Shown piece after piece: positions 11,636-23,051 of a stretch of 64,000 nt of DNA. The position numbers were made by a program, and so were the translations under genes. How positions within the stretch are numbered: position 1 is the stretch's first letter; every line of letters starts with the position of its first letter. A model generated the notes under the pieces. That model was not told the origin of the DNA. It saw only the letters and a program-made list of their open reading frames with translations, and did not search any database. The stretch comes from Melieria omissa (taxonomy: Eukaryota; Arthropoda; Insecta; Diptera; Ulidiidae), in NCBI GenBank assembly GCA_963971225.1, contig OZ020267.1:125888068-125952067 (forward strand), written 5' to 3'.

Positions 11636-12570
11636 CATTAGTCATTAGTCGTTCATTAGTCTTAGTCATTAGTCATTAGTCATTAGCCATTAGTCATTAG
11701 TCATTAGTCTTAGTCGTAACCTTAGTCTTAGTCTTAGTCTTAGTCTTAGTCTTAGTCTTAGTCTTAGCCTTAGTCTTAGTCTTAGTCTTAGTCTTAGTCT
11801 TAGTCTTAGTCTTAGTCTTAGTCTTAGTCTTAGTCTTAGTCTTAGTCTTAGTCTTAGTCTTAGTCTTAGTCTTAGTCTTAGTCTTAGTCTTAGTCTTAGT
11901 CTTAGTCTTAGTCTTAGTCTTAGTCTTAGTCTTAGTCTTAGTCTTAGTCTTAGTCTTAGTCTTAGTCTTAGTCTTAGTCTTAGTCTTAGTCTTAGTCTTA
12001 GTCTTAGTCTTAGTCTTAGTCTTAGTCTTAGTCTTAGTCTTAGTCTTAGTCTTAGTCTTAGTCTTAGTCTTAGTCTTAGTCTTAGTCTTAGTCTTAGTCT
12101 TAGTCTTAGTCTTAGTCTTAGTCTTAGTCTTAGTCTTAGTCTTAGTCTTAGTCTTAGTCTTAGTCTTAGTCTTAGTCTTAGTCTTAGTCTTAGTCTTAGT
12201 CTTAGTCTTAGTCTTAGTCTTAGTCTTAGTCTTAGTCTTAGTCTTAGTCTTAGTCTTAGTCTTAGTCTTAGTCTTAGTCTTAGTCTTAGTCTTAGTCTTA
12301 GTCTTAGTCTTAGTCTTAGTCTTAGTCTTAGTCTTAGTCTTAGTCTTAGTCTTAGTCTTAGTCTTAGTCTTAGTCTTAGTCTTAGTCTTAGTCTTAGTCT
12401 TAGTCTTAGTCTTAGTCTTAGTCTTAGTCTTAGTCTTAGTCTTAGTCTTAGTCTTAGTCTTAGTCTTAGTCTTAGTCTTAGTCTTAGTCTTAGTCTTAGT
12501 CTTAGTCTTAGTCTTAGTCTTAGTCTTAGTCTTAGTCTTAGTCTTAGTCTTAGTCTTAGTCATAGTCTTT
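11636..12570. repeat. (CTTAGT)n hexanucleotide array with heptanucleotide edge
   Basis: From 11722 to about 12568 the sequence is CTTAGT repeated about 140 times. A single substitution is visible near 11768, and the stretch 11769-12560 is regular. The left edge (11636-11720) is instead built from the 7-mer CATTAGT with irregular copies, which suggests the hexamer arose by loss of one base and then expanded. On the minus strand one frame reads Thr-Lys repeated over 280 codons; this is a by-product of the repeat, not a gene. An array this regular is young or maintained by slippage or unequal exchange. Its length could also be affected by assembly. Confidence 0.97.
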
Positions 12571-13840
12571 TATCAAGAACCTAGTCTTGTAACCTTTAAA
12601 TCGATTTCCTTTAACATTAAAAGCCACCGACATCCCTCACCCACCACAGCCACTGCTCCCTCTCTTAGTTAATGATGATATTTGTACCCATGAAAGCAGC
12701 TTGACTAACGTCAACTACTTAAACTATGAGCAAATATCTCGACCCACTCACCACATCCACTCGGCTCAAGTGGAGCGCGCTCACCGAAGGTCAGCCAGCA
12801 GCTACACGTCAACGAAATGCATTCACCGTCTTGTTCGCTGTTCCGTGCCGAGTCGCTTGTCTTGCGTCCATTTTGCCATTTTGCGCAACTGTCAGGCGAA
12901 TTCTCATTTGTCGTCACTTTGCTGCGTGCGTCGGAGCCAAGTGCCCAGAGATTGTTGACAACTTAAATACAACCAAGAAACACCATTAAAACCGACATTG
13001 TTGTCCCGACGCGCGGGCTGAAAGCGGCAGCGCGCTGCCAGTTGTGCAGCTGAGATTTGTATTCCGATTGCTGATTACGACGGCCACTGCCAGCTGCTCG
13101 ACAATTCTTGTTTTATTTACTTTGAATGGTTGTTTTCACTATTGTTTTTGTTGTTGTATGCGTTCTTGTGGTTATTTAAGGCCATGTTGGCAATGAAGAT
13201 GTTTTCCTGAGCGCACTGCACAAAATGGAAAACGTTAATAAATATCCATCAAATAAATTCGTTGGAAGTGAAATGTGAAGAATCAAATGAAAGAGCAGTT
13301 CTGGTCGGTAGAAATGTGTAACATTAAATAAATTGTATGTTTGTATTTGCTCGTACATAATCTGATTTTAAATACATTTATTATTTACAAAAAGCTGCGC
13401 TTAATTGTTGACTTTTGATTTTAGGTTTTTATCGTTGTAAATGTTTATTAATTTTCCGCTGCTACATAGCAGTGAAAATCAGATTGCTAATTTTTATTAA
13501 GAACACTGTTTAACAAATTTATGGTTATGAGTTTTGGTTTCATTGGCTGCCTCTGTATGGGATTGGATAGCCTTGAACAATGGTCTATTAATTGCAACCC
13601 GGTAGATGGATTGGCCAAAAAATCCTTTAAACCGCTTGTTATAATATTCGAGTAATTGTTTTTTACAATAAATTGAATGATAAATTTTTGTTCTCCCACT
13701 CGGAGGCATCATTGTGAGTGTTTTCTTCGAATATTAACTCTTGAAGTGTGTAATAAATAAGAGCTCAAATGTTACGATTACTGGTGGGTCACGTAATGCT
13801 TTTAGATGGGGAAGGGGGAAGGGGCCATTTCCTGCACGCT
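12571..13840. other. Unique non-coding DNA, GC-rich around 12650-13130
   Basis: The 12650-13130 island is clearly more GC-rich than the surroundings and overlaps open frames on both strands, none with a recognisable domain. It may be a host 5' region or regulatory DNA. The remainder, 13130-13840, is AT-rich with nothing recognised. Confidence 0.4.
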
Positions 13841-14255
13841 TGATCAAATTAAAAAAAAATGCTTATAGTACAACTCATTGGCACCAAAACCACCAAACCG
13901 GTCCAAACTACTCTGGAAATCAGAAGCCAAAAAACTGTACCCAAGAACCGGTTCAACTGGAAAACTGGATTTTAAACGTATTCTAAACGAAGCTGAATCT
14001 CTCCCCAGGTATAATTTTCTACCTGATGACAATGACCTCCCTCTCTGTAGCCAGGATTATGTACATCTCCCACACACTTTCAGAACTGTCAGTGGAACCT
14101 GGATCCAGATAGCTTCTTAACCTGAGCTGGAACTGCATCAACTGACTAAAGGGAAGAATGTTCTGTAGACTAAAAGACTGATTTTACTTCACAACGACTT
14201 CTATCACGATTGGCGTTCCGAAGAGAACGAGGAAACGGTCCTCCCAGTTGCGCGC

Positions 14256-14390
14256 ATATCGGGGTTTGGGGGCTCAAATCTCCAAAACACAAAAATCGCT
14301 GGCACAAAATATGAATTCGAATGGTATTCGGTTAAAAAGTTGTACTCAAACCCCCCAAAATGAAATCCTATGTGCGCCACTGGGTCCTCC
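14256..14390. repeat. Dispersed repeat family C, copy 1
   Basis: The end phrase gaatggtattcggttaaaaagttgtac, followed by a C-run and atgaaatcctatgtgcgccac, recurs almost unchanged at 62820-62935. Weaker relatives occur near 40340-40400 and 56700-56775. The GTGCGCCACTG end in one orientation and GGCGCACACAG in the other (62757) suggest inverted termini of a short element. Confidence 0.5.
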
Positions 14391-14581
14391 TTTTTATGTA
14401 CTCTGACCTGTAGGAGACTCGTTCCTAAATTATTCTATCTACACCAACTTCTATAGCCTTCAACTCTTTAGATTAGGGAGATAACGAGTTTTATATCGGA
14501 ATCTTTGTTGTTCCTAGCGTCATTACAACATCCCACTGTGGTAGCACAACCAATGATTTTTAAGCTAAAGTGTGCTAAAGG

Positions 14582-14708
14582 AGAAGAACTTAACCCATGT
14601 GCTGAAATTTTAAGACAGCAGGGGCCTTAAAGAGTTTGTTATGGGTCTTACAAACTCCTTAAGGCCCCAACTGTCTTAAAATTTCAGCACGTGGATTAAG
14701 TTCTTCTT
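14582..14708. repeat. Long imperfect hairpin
   Basis: The left arm at 14582-14639 and the right arm at 14650-14708 are reverse complements over about 56 bases with about five mismatches, separated by a loop of about 10 bases (tatgggtctt). A transcript from either strand would fold into a near-continuous stem of the size of a microRNA or siRNA hairpin precursor. It could equally be the remnant of a fold-back element. There is no direct evidence of transcription. Confidence 0.75.
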
Positions 14709-16298
14709 CTTCTCTTCAACTTCAATCAACCTTAAAAATAAATTTAGAGATTCTTGTCAAACGTTAGTCAAGTCTCATTACACTTGTGGTGGAGAAGAAA
14801 CTACCTTTTCCTTCTCATGAGGTGATTTAGTTCGTTCCGGCCTTAGTGGACCAGTGCTACCACTACACACTGGACAAGACCCACTTTCAACAAAAGTAGT
14901 CATCTCATTGGTGTCTTTGTTCCGAAAATTCTGTTGAACTGTGTTATTCCATCAGCCTACAAAAAAGTATTTATTTACAAAAAGTGTTTAATTCCCTCGT
15001 CTAGTGCCGAATTGTAAATTATGAACAACTAAATTGCATATTAAAAAAAATAAATATGAAATATCGTATCGTATGAATAAATAAATATTAATTGATATTC
15101 TAATTGATAAATTAATATTTAACTGCAGCGTGTGCAAATATTAAAAAAATTCATTGTATTATAGTATTTAAACAAATTGATGGGCTTGGAGCGTAAACAT
15201 TACAAAATCAAATTGCCGTTCAAAGCTACATTACATAGCTACTCAATTAATTATGCATAACAGTGCGTGTATACATAAATAGATTTTTATATAAATATAG
15301 TAGATAAATAAAAGAACATATTTGGGTGTAATTATTTAGTACATTTTCTTATGGCATAATTTTAAAATTGAAAAAAGTGTATATTATTTTATATAAAAAT
15401 TCGTCATATTATGGAGATATTAAAACAAAAAACCCCATAGTGAGACAAAATTATAAAAAATGCATTAATTTATTCATAGTTCAAATATAAGCCCAGTGCT
15501 GCGTTTGCTGCAAGCTTCAAGTAACCATTTATATTATAAAAAATTTAAAACTAAATAGTTTTAAAAGTTCATAAATGGATAAGACCATGCCCATTTTAAG
15601 TTGTAAGTCTCAGTTATGTATTTTGGTTAACATTAAAATTTCCTGTCCAATGATTTTGTTAATTAATCTTATACATGGTAACCCTGATTAAAATTTAGGT
15701 GAACACATGTGAGTGGAGGACCATGCGAGTAGCAGCTCTTAGTTCTTAGCAATGGATGTACCAACTTTCACTCCGATTCACAGCGCAGAAACCATGTACT
15801 CTCACGTTACAGAAAAGTTAGCTACGGTCTCCCAGACGAAAATGTGTGCCATACTATATTTTCCTACTTGATCATTGAGCAGGGGCAGCCAAGCTGCAGT
15901 AAGGGCCCTAGAAAACCTTTCAAACTGCTTAAGGATAGTAAAGGAATGTAAGGCAAAGCTGAACAGTCAAAACATAATCAGCTAATCTTTTTTCGGGTGT
16001 CGGGTGGCTCTAGTGTTTTTGAACACGAAATAACAGATAATCTGTCCAATCTGGGCTCAGCGAGCTAACCAGCAATACCAGATCCAATAGTTGGCTTCCG
16101 CGGTGCAGAGGTCCTACTGAGGGTCAAGTACCATGTAAGCATTGCTTACGTAAAGAAGTGAGCCGGAAAGGAATGATAAAGATCGCAAAGTGTTTTGTGA
16201 GAACACCGAGTAGAAAGAGAACGGACTTTCTTCTTCCACTATGAAGTTCGAGGTGAGTGAGGACACCTTACTTCTTTCACGATTGTTCTATTAAGAAC
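14709..16298. other. AT-rich non-coding DNA
   Basis: 15000-15700 is very AT-rich with no coding potential. 15700-16298 is more balanced but shows no recognisable gene or repeat boundary; part may be decayed retrotransposon sequence upstream of the Jockey-type remnant. Confidence 0.4.
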
Positions 16299-16861
16299 GA
16301 TCTTCGTTGGAACGATCAGCGTGTCGAAAGACGCAGCCAAGTGAATCGGCTTCCTAAAGCGGTGCGAAAAATAATACACTGCGTCCAATCTCCTCATTAT
16401 TTATACCAACTACATTCGGCCCAAAATGGAATTTAACTCGCACCTAGGGGCAAGGGCCTCAAAATCACATTTGGATCTCTTGGATCGGGTACAAAACCGT
16501 GCGATTAAGCTTATAGGGGACTCCAACTCTATTCACTTGGAAAATCGGCGAAACGTGGCATGTGTGGTTTTATTCTACCGATACATTTTGGTAATTGCTC
16601 AGTGGAGATGAGCATCTTGCTGCCATCACTCCCGGTATTCCCCGGGCAACCCGTTTGAACACTGGTGCTCATGCATTCCACGTCGAAACGATGTTCCACT
16701 ACAGAGAAAGTTCGTTTCTGCTCTCCCTGCAGATATTCTCCCCAGCACTTATGATCTTCATGGGTTCATGGCAAGAGTCCATAAATTCTTCACCCAACAT
16801 CCTTTCTCCCAACCAGCGCAATGCCTCGCATTTATTGAGGTATCCCCTGCGCGTTGGCTAG
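16299..16861 (+). pseudogene. Jockey-like retrotransposon, RT C-terminal remnant
   Basis: Plus-strand frames give DLRWND, a frame break, AAK(stop)IGFLKRC, then LLIIYTNYIRPKMEFNSHLGARASKSHLDLLDRVQNRAIKLIGDSN and RRNVACVVLFYRY. After another break come RATRLNTGAHAFHVETM and a tail with FMARVHKF-like and SLPTSA-like remains. This thumb and tail region is characteristic of Jockey-clade LINE reverse transcriptases. At least two in-frame stops (near 16342 and 16370) and several frame breaks make it a fossil. There is no endonuclease or YADD box, so it is 5'-truncated or eroded. No target duplication was identified. Confidence 0.8.
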
Positions 16862-17089
16862 TTTAGTAAACAAAAATATAATTTCCATACCGTCTACACC
16901 TTCTTTTGGGCGTTACAGTTCCCTGTTCAAAATAAATGTACGCTAGAAAATTTATTATATGGGCCTGAAGATAAGGCGAGCAAATCCTCTTGACAGTAGG
17001 GGGTAACTACGATCTCAATAGACAGATCCTTACTCTGTTGACATAGCCTTCACTCTCGTTTTACTTCATAGCACAGAAACATTGATACG

Positions 17090-17215
17090 GCTGGGGTGCT
17101 CGAGAGTTGGTCTTCGACTTGCCTTTGATGGCTTGGACATGTCACTCGGACAACGAAAAACCATCGTTCAATAAGATTTTATTCAATGCGGTTAATAAAT
17201 TTTGTTCCAACGGAG
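17090..17215 (+). pseudogene. Possible LINE reverse-transcriptase tail remnant
   Basis: A plus-strand frame contains RLRLxWLGHVTRTTKNH-like residues around 17115-17165, resembling the WLGHVxRM motif near the C-terminus of RTE-like reverse transcriptases. It is short and broken. The identification is weak. Confidence 0.3.
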
Positions 17216-18098
17216 CCTAAGAGTGAGGTTAGCTAAAGATTTTTAAATAAAAAAGGAATATCTTCGTTAGTGAGATAAAGCTGAAGAAGCCTTACCACCA
17301 TTTGCTTTGACCCACTGAAAAAGGGATTTATCCATAAGACACTGAAGGGAAGTTTTGCTGTAGGTCGTAGTGGGTTTTTTGGCCTTTCATGGTTTGCGAT
17401 AAAGTCTAAGTATATACCCATATAACCCAGTACTACAATACTTTTGACTCTCCAAAAGTTGATATACTTAGGTGGGTGTGAAACTAGAGCTCATTTAGAG
17501 TAACATAGCAGTTTTTAATTTTCTGATTCAATGTGTTTTTATTATTTCATAAAAAGGACATTATGACGCTTAGCACTGATTTGTTTTAAAATTGTATATT
17601 TCAATTTATATTTTTAAATCAAGGTTCTCAAATGGATGATTGTTTTATAAAAACCAACAACTATAAAGCAAAAACGACGAATTATAATATTTGCTGATAG
17701 GCTGCTTTACATATTTGATGAAAAGTATTTGCAATTTGCGGCACTAATACCATAACAATATACCATAAGTTGTTGGTGTTCATGGTTTTAATAAAAACCA
17801 TTTTTTTATCAACATCAAATGCAACTCTAGAACAAAAATTATAAAAAAAATTTGATTTCATGAGCGCAATTAAAAATTGATTTAAATGCAAAGCACAAAA
17901 CAGACAGAATTTAATTTCATCGATTATAATCATTTAAATTAAATATGTTTGATTGTTTGTTCAATATTTGTCTATTTGAACTTTGTGAACCGAACAAATG
18001 TGGACGCAATTTTCCATGGTTAATTCGTTTTTGCCTTTAGTAGTTCCTCTAGGGGTCAAAGGCTTTTGTATCGTCATGTGTTTTGTATCGGCCAAATA
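17216..18098. other. AT-rich non-coding DNA
   Basis: No gene seen. Short minus-strand frames at 17233-17421 and 17682-17933 lack recognisable domains. Confidence 0.45.
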
Positions 18099-18603
18099 CG
18101 TGGGTGGTCCGATAAGTACTTAGCCTACAAAAGAAAAACGAAAATTTTGGAAAAGTGGCGATTTATTTCTCAACGTCTCCTTTCAACTCGATACACTTGA
18201 CCCAGCGATGCTCCAACTTCTTTAACCCGTCTGAAAATACGTTTTCTGGATGCCTCCGTGGCGGCGATAACCTCCTCATTCGACTCAAATTTCTGCCCGG
18301 CGAGTGACTTTTTCAAGTTTGGAAACAAAAAGAAGTCACACGGGACCAAAACTGGAGAATACGGTGGATGGGGCAGCTGTTCGTAGCCTAATGCGACCAA
18401 TTTGGCGAATCACCGACCGATATTGTTTTTTTCCATTTTTCTAAAATCCGCGGACACGTTCGTTTCCACACGCGATCAAAACAAAACTACAAATCCAATA
18501 TGGCTGAAATTTGACAGTAGCCGTCTACAAGGATGTACTACACGATAGTAAATGTCTTTCCACCATCTGGCGGTGTCGCTAAGTACTTATCGGACTGCCC
18601 ACG
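18099..18603 (-). mobile_element. Mariner deletion derivative (non-autonomous)
   Basis: The terminal inverted repeats start CGTGGGTGGTCCGATAAGTA on the left and CGTGGGCAGTCCGATAAGTA on the right (minus strand), match over ~27 bases with two differences, and are bounded by TA on both sides (18097-18098 and 18604-18605). Inside, the minus strand 18170-18400 keeps the C-terminal end of a mariner transposase: LPHPPYSPVLVPCDFFLF, which holds the third catalytic region of a DD34D enzyme, then AGQKFESNEEVIAATEA. The D of the usual SPD-L-AP is changed to V. The N-terminal DNA-binding domain and first two catalytic Asp are deleted. At ~505 bp it could only move using a related enzyme supplied in trans. 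Confidence 0.88.
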
Positions 18604-18649
18604 TATATCCAATTGTCTGCCGAGAATTTTAAGAAACAAAACATCTTTT

Positions 18650-18870
18650 AAAAAATCGAGAACCTGTCCAATAAAAACCATGTTTTCTTAGATATTTGCA
18701 TTATATTTTCATTGGTTGTGTTAGGTTTGGTTTAAGTCTAAAATAAAAGTCTATAAAAATAAAAAAAAATAAAAATAAAAATATAAAAAAAAAATAAAAA
18801 TAAAAGTCTATAAAAATCGATAACCTGTCGAAGAATAAAAATAATTTTTTAAATATTCACATCTTTCTTT
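18650..18870. repeat. Small tandem duplication around an A-rich tract
   Basis: The segment atcgagaacctgtccaataaaa near 18655 recurs as atcgataacctgtcgaagaataaaa near 18817. Between them lies an A/T-rich run in which aaaagtctataaaaat occurs twice (near 18745 and 18803). No gene. Confidence 0.45.
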
Positions 18871-20964
18871 CATTGACTCTCTTATGTCAGTTGAGGTTGA
18901 AGTGACAGTTTTCTGCATGAAAGCTCATTGAATGACACACATGCGGCACGAATCGCCCAAACTATCGCGCATGGACCATGAGAATTCCGAAGGATTCAGG
19001 GGGATCCTGTCTACTTTCCTGATACACAGTAAAGATAGCTCGGTCTGGCTTAAAAAAAATGTTGAACCAAGAAACTTAAGCCACTTGTGGTAAGTGAAGG
19101 ACAGAACTCTCCTTTTCCTCTGAACCACAACCATGAAAACCTTTAGTTTGTGTTATAACTATTGAAATTTGGTTCCAAAGTTTAAGTGCACTTTTTGAAT
19201 TTTCCAAAATTGTTTACCTTGGAAGTTAGTAAGTTTTACATTCCAACGGCTTTTCTTCCTACTTTTTCGCATAAGTTTTCTTAAAACTTATTTTTCTAAA
19301 CAATTTTCTAATGAACATCCCATATTTACCCCCAGCGAAACTGGGTACTCAGCTTGTTTCATGCATCTATGTAAATATTTTACTAATAAAATATTTAAAG
19401 ATGCTTTTAAATTGTTCGAAAAAATAATCATTTTAGTCCTGGCAGCAGCTATTAGTTCGATATCCATTTACCACAATGCTCACACAATATGAGTTCGCCA
19501 AAGTTGCGTGCTTGCAATTAAAAAAATATTGTACAATAAGTAAAAAAAAAACCAAAATGGCGCATAAAATGTGAAAATGCATTTTATTAATGGTTGTTGG
19601 GAATGTTTTTTTTTGTTTTTATTCTTTTATTAATAAAATTTTCATTAATTGTTGTAGGGCGTTGCGAAATGGAAATGAAGTTAAGATTCAAAGTATATTA
19701 AAGCATAATTTATTTTGTGCATATTATTAATGTTCTGATTTATTGCACATATATCTACTTATATATGCATAAATATATGTATATAAGTATATGTATATAT
19801 ATAACTATATACAAGTCATATGTATCTATATGGCACCTATACTTGTGCGTTTATTTATATATTTTTACTTCATGAGCTTTTAATTTATTGTTGCAGTAAT
19901 GAATGTTTGCAGGGCATTGTAAAATATGTAAATGTAAAACTCAAACATGTATGTATGCAGATGTGTTTATATACGGAAGGTAGTTTGAAAAGAAGTGATT
20001 CCAGATATGAAAACAAAACTTTTTCTGGCAAATTTCATTTAATTTTTGGACAATTTAAACGTTTTCTAAAAGCTCGATCCATTTAAATAGTCCAGCAATA
20101 TTTCAAAGTTTTGAGTCACAAAAAAAAAATGTTAAAAAAAATTTTTCAAGGTATTGAAACTAGATATCAGTTCCACTTTCGACTTCCTCACTGAATGAAT
20201 CTCTTGCCCTATCTTTTGAATTCAGAAATTCGCATCATTCATTCATTCTAAAATCTAACTAATTCAGCCTCAGTGAAGCTTTCTTGCAGAAGCTCCTAGA
20301 AAACACCAAAAGCTCCTACAAAACACCGAAGTTATTTTAAAGCTGGTCAAAAAATCTGAGTTTACCTTTTAACTTCCCCATTCTATGAAAATCATGTTCC
20401 CAAACATGAAGAAGCAACGATCTTTATGTTTGGAAACAGAAAATAGTCGCTTGAATCCAAATCTGTAGAACCAAGGTCGTTGATGGAGCAATTCTTAGCC
20501 CCATGCGTTTGCTTTTAAATTGCTTTCAGTCAAATATGAGCTGTCAATGCTTCTTTGGAGCACTCGAGTCCGAATCCGAATTTTGACGTCTTCTATATCT
20601 TTTTGACTCACTTCAACCCATCTGCCAAATTTTGGTGCAATGCAAAACTTTTCAAACTATCGTCGTATAATTTTCATAGCTTTAAAATCTCTAAAACACT
20701 GCAAAGGAATTAATTGAATCTCTGAATACTCATACGCAGTGTATGCCTGAGTTTGCAATGCTTTAGGTCATAACAACTTTGCATTATCTTTTCTGTACAT
20801 CTTCCAAATATAAAACACTGAATAAACCTCAACCTTAAGTATACAAAAAAGGTGCAAAAACAACAACTTCGAAAGAACATTTTGACAATGTAAGATGATT
20901 GGTGGTAAGGGTGACGATGAAATCCATTCAGCGCCATCTTAAGGCACCGTTTTGATGCCCCCTT
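18871..20964. other. AT-rich non-coding DNA
   Basis: No supportable gene or transposon end. There is an alternating TA-rich tract around 19745-19830 and short chance frames. Confidence 0.45.
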
Positions 20965-21752
20965 TAGAGTCCGACCGATACCAAGTTAGCCGATGCCGAT
21001 GCCGATTAATCGGTCAAAAGGCCGAAAATCGGCCGATGCCGATTCCATAGAAAAAAAAACACGAATGAATTCAATCAAAAACACAGCTTATTTTATAAAA
21101 CAACAAAAGGAACTATTACATATAGAGTACATTTCATCACATTCATGACAAATTAACAAACAAACACGTGAAAATAAACAACTAAAAACTAAATAAAATT
21201 ACAAGAAAATTCTGAATTTAAGTACATTAAACTAAAATTTCCCCCAAATTTATAACACATAAAATTAATATTTCCTGAAAATTGCTCATTCTATTTGGCA
21301 CAAGCAATTAACAAAAGACCCAATAGCCAATATAGCTGAACAAGTTGTTGATGTAGCAAAAATAGATTAAAAATATCTGTAAAATATTGTCCCCTTAAGT
21401 ATTTGTCATAAAATCCAAACAAATCTAAGGAGAAACCCCCTAATCAGGCAATACTGGGTTGTAACGTATAATAAAAATGTAATAAATATACAAAGCGAGA
21501 TATGAAAAAGAAAGACAGTGCGATTCAGCTGCAAATAAAAACAAACAAGAAATGAAAGCAGGAAAATCGACCAAAAACAACCGATGTGGCATCGGCCAAA
21601 AAAAGCCGATGTGGCATCGGCCAAAAAAGGCCGAAGCCGATGCCGATGCCGATTCTTTCTTTTTTAGCCGATGCCGATATTAGCCGATGCCGATACCAAT
21701 TTTATTGGCCGATACTAGCCGATGCCGATGCCGATGAATCGGTCGGACTCTA
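20965..21752. mobile_element. hAT-like non-autonomous transposon with GCCGAT subterminal repeats
   Basis: Both ends are TAGAGTCCGACCGAT when read inward, at 20965 on the plus strand and at 21752 on the minus strand. They are flanked by GCCCCCTT (20957-20964) and GCCACCTT (21753-21760), an 8-bp duplication with one mismatch. An 8-bp duplication plus a TAGAG-type terminus fits hAT. Both subterminal zones are packed with GCCGATGCCGAT copies in both orientations, plausible transposase-binding arrays. The ~500-bp AT-rich middle has no transposase. An internal doublet of gccgatgtggcatcggcc palindromes lies around 21580-21625. Confidence 0.8.
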
Positions 21753-22257
21753 GCCACCTTCTCGGTATTTACATGAAGATAAGGGTTATTGAGGTTTCGG
21801 CTATTTTAGAAACCAGTTCAAGGCGTTGGTTAAGGCGAGAAAATTGTTGTTTTTCCTACAGGAGATTCCATTGATACCCTCGAAGAAATGTTCCCGTAGC
21901 GTTTCCATTCTTCTTCCCAAGTCCAAGTCCAAATACTTTTGTTATTGTATATTGTTGCAAGTGTCCATAGACACTGACACGTAGATATTCCTGTCCATTC
22001 TACACCAGCTATTAGTTCAGACTTGCGCCTAATTAGGTACTTATAGAAGATCTGGCCAACGCCACCTTTTAGTGATTCAAACCTGGACTTCAAGTTTCAA
22101 AGAGACTCGGGATCTCTTTTAATCAATTCGTTGCCTTGGTAACATGAATGATGAACGGCAGCTCGCATTTCAGGTCGTCATATATAAAGTACTAAATAGT
22201 TTTCTTCTCAAACGGATGGCAACAGCTTTGGCAGCTGGTGAGAAGAAGGATGCACTA
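21753..22257. other. Unique non-coding DNA
   Basis: No gene or repeat boundary recognised between the hAT-like element and the TTA-flanked element. Confidence 0.4.
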
Positions 22258-22260
22258 TTA

Positions 22261-23048
22261 TGGCCAAACTCCATACAGCGCGTTTCAGGCGTTCGGGGTT
22301 TGTCGTGTTATGGCGTTTCTGCCGTTACTCACGTGGCAAATGGTCAAACTCCATAAAGCGCATTTCACGCGTCAGCTTGTTCTTCTTACGTCAGATGATG
22401 CTAATTTTTAATTGGCAAACTGCTGATTGATTTCGTTGTGAATTGTGAAAAACAACGAAATGAAATTGCTATACGACGTTAAAGACTTTATAGAATTTAC
22501 TGATTTCATTTTAAACGCAATAAATGCATATCGAGCATTGCAAAAAATAAAAAAAGATTCAGTTGATTTCAATTTGTAGCAATTTATTTTACAGGGATGA
22601 GCAAAATTCGATAGACATCGAATAAGCTATCGAATTTCCAATACAGCGAAGACTAAGTTTCGTCTGTCAAAGAATTATGCTAATTTTTAGGAATTTCTCC
22701 ACATTTTATGTTAAAATATTGAATTTTAAATGTTTCTTAAATGCATTTAATAGCTTTCGTGTAAAATAAATGCATTCGACTTTTGCGATAACAGAATTTT
22801 GTTATCGGCATTACCATTTAACCGCATAATGTATGACGTCTTTAGGAGCTCTGTCAGCTGTTTGACGTCGTTAAGCGAGAAACGCGAGAGAAAGTTGAAA
22901 ATAGTTCAACTTTTGCCGCGTTTCGGGCGTATCGACGCCAAGTCATGGAGTTTGCTTCATACAAATACACTGATTCAACTTTTTCTCGAAACACGACAAA
23001 CGCGAAAAACCACGATACGCTTGAAACGCGCTTTATGGCGTTTGACCA
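22261..23048. mobile_element. Inverted-repeat element flanked by TTA
   Basis: The left end reads TGGCCAAACTCCATACAGCG and the right end, on the minus strand, TGGTCAAACGCCATAAAGCG. Similarity continues through GCGTTTCArGCGT, and TTA lies directly outside each end (22258-22260 and 23049-23051). A 3-bp TTA duplication is usual for PIF/Harbinger, but the family is inferred. A second direct copy of the terminal motif lies inside the left end (22341-22373), and weaker inverted relatives lie around 22855-22960. No transposase is present. Alternatives include a composite of two nested MITEs. Confidence 0.65.
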
Positions 23049-23051
23049 TTA

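Noticed and set aside
11697..12563. 288-codon open frame of Thr-Lys repeats
   Set aside because: It is simply the minus-strand reading of the hexanucleotide array, and other frames are open or closed for the same reason.
13741..14120. Coding region at 13.7-14.1 kb
   Set aside because: Frames on both strands overlap, starts are non-ATG or weak, and no family resemblance is visible.
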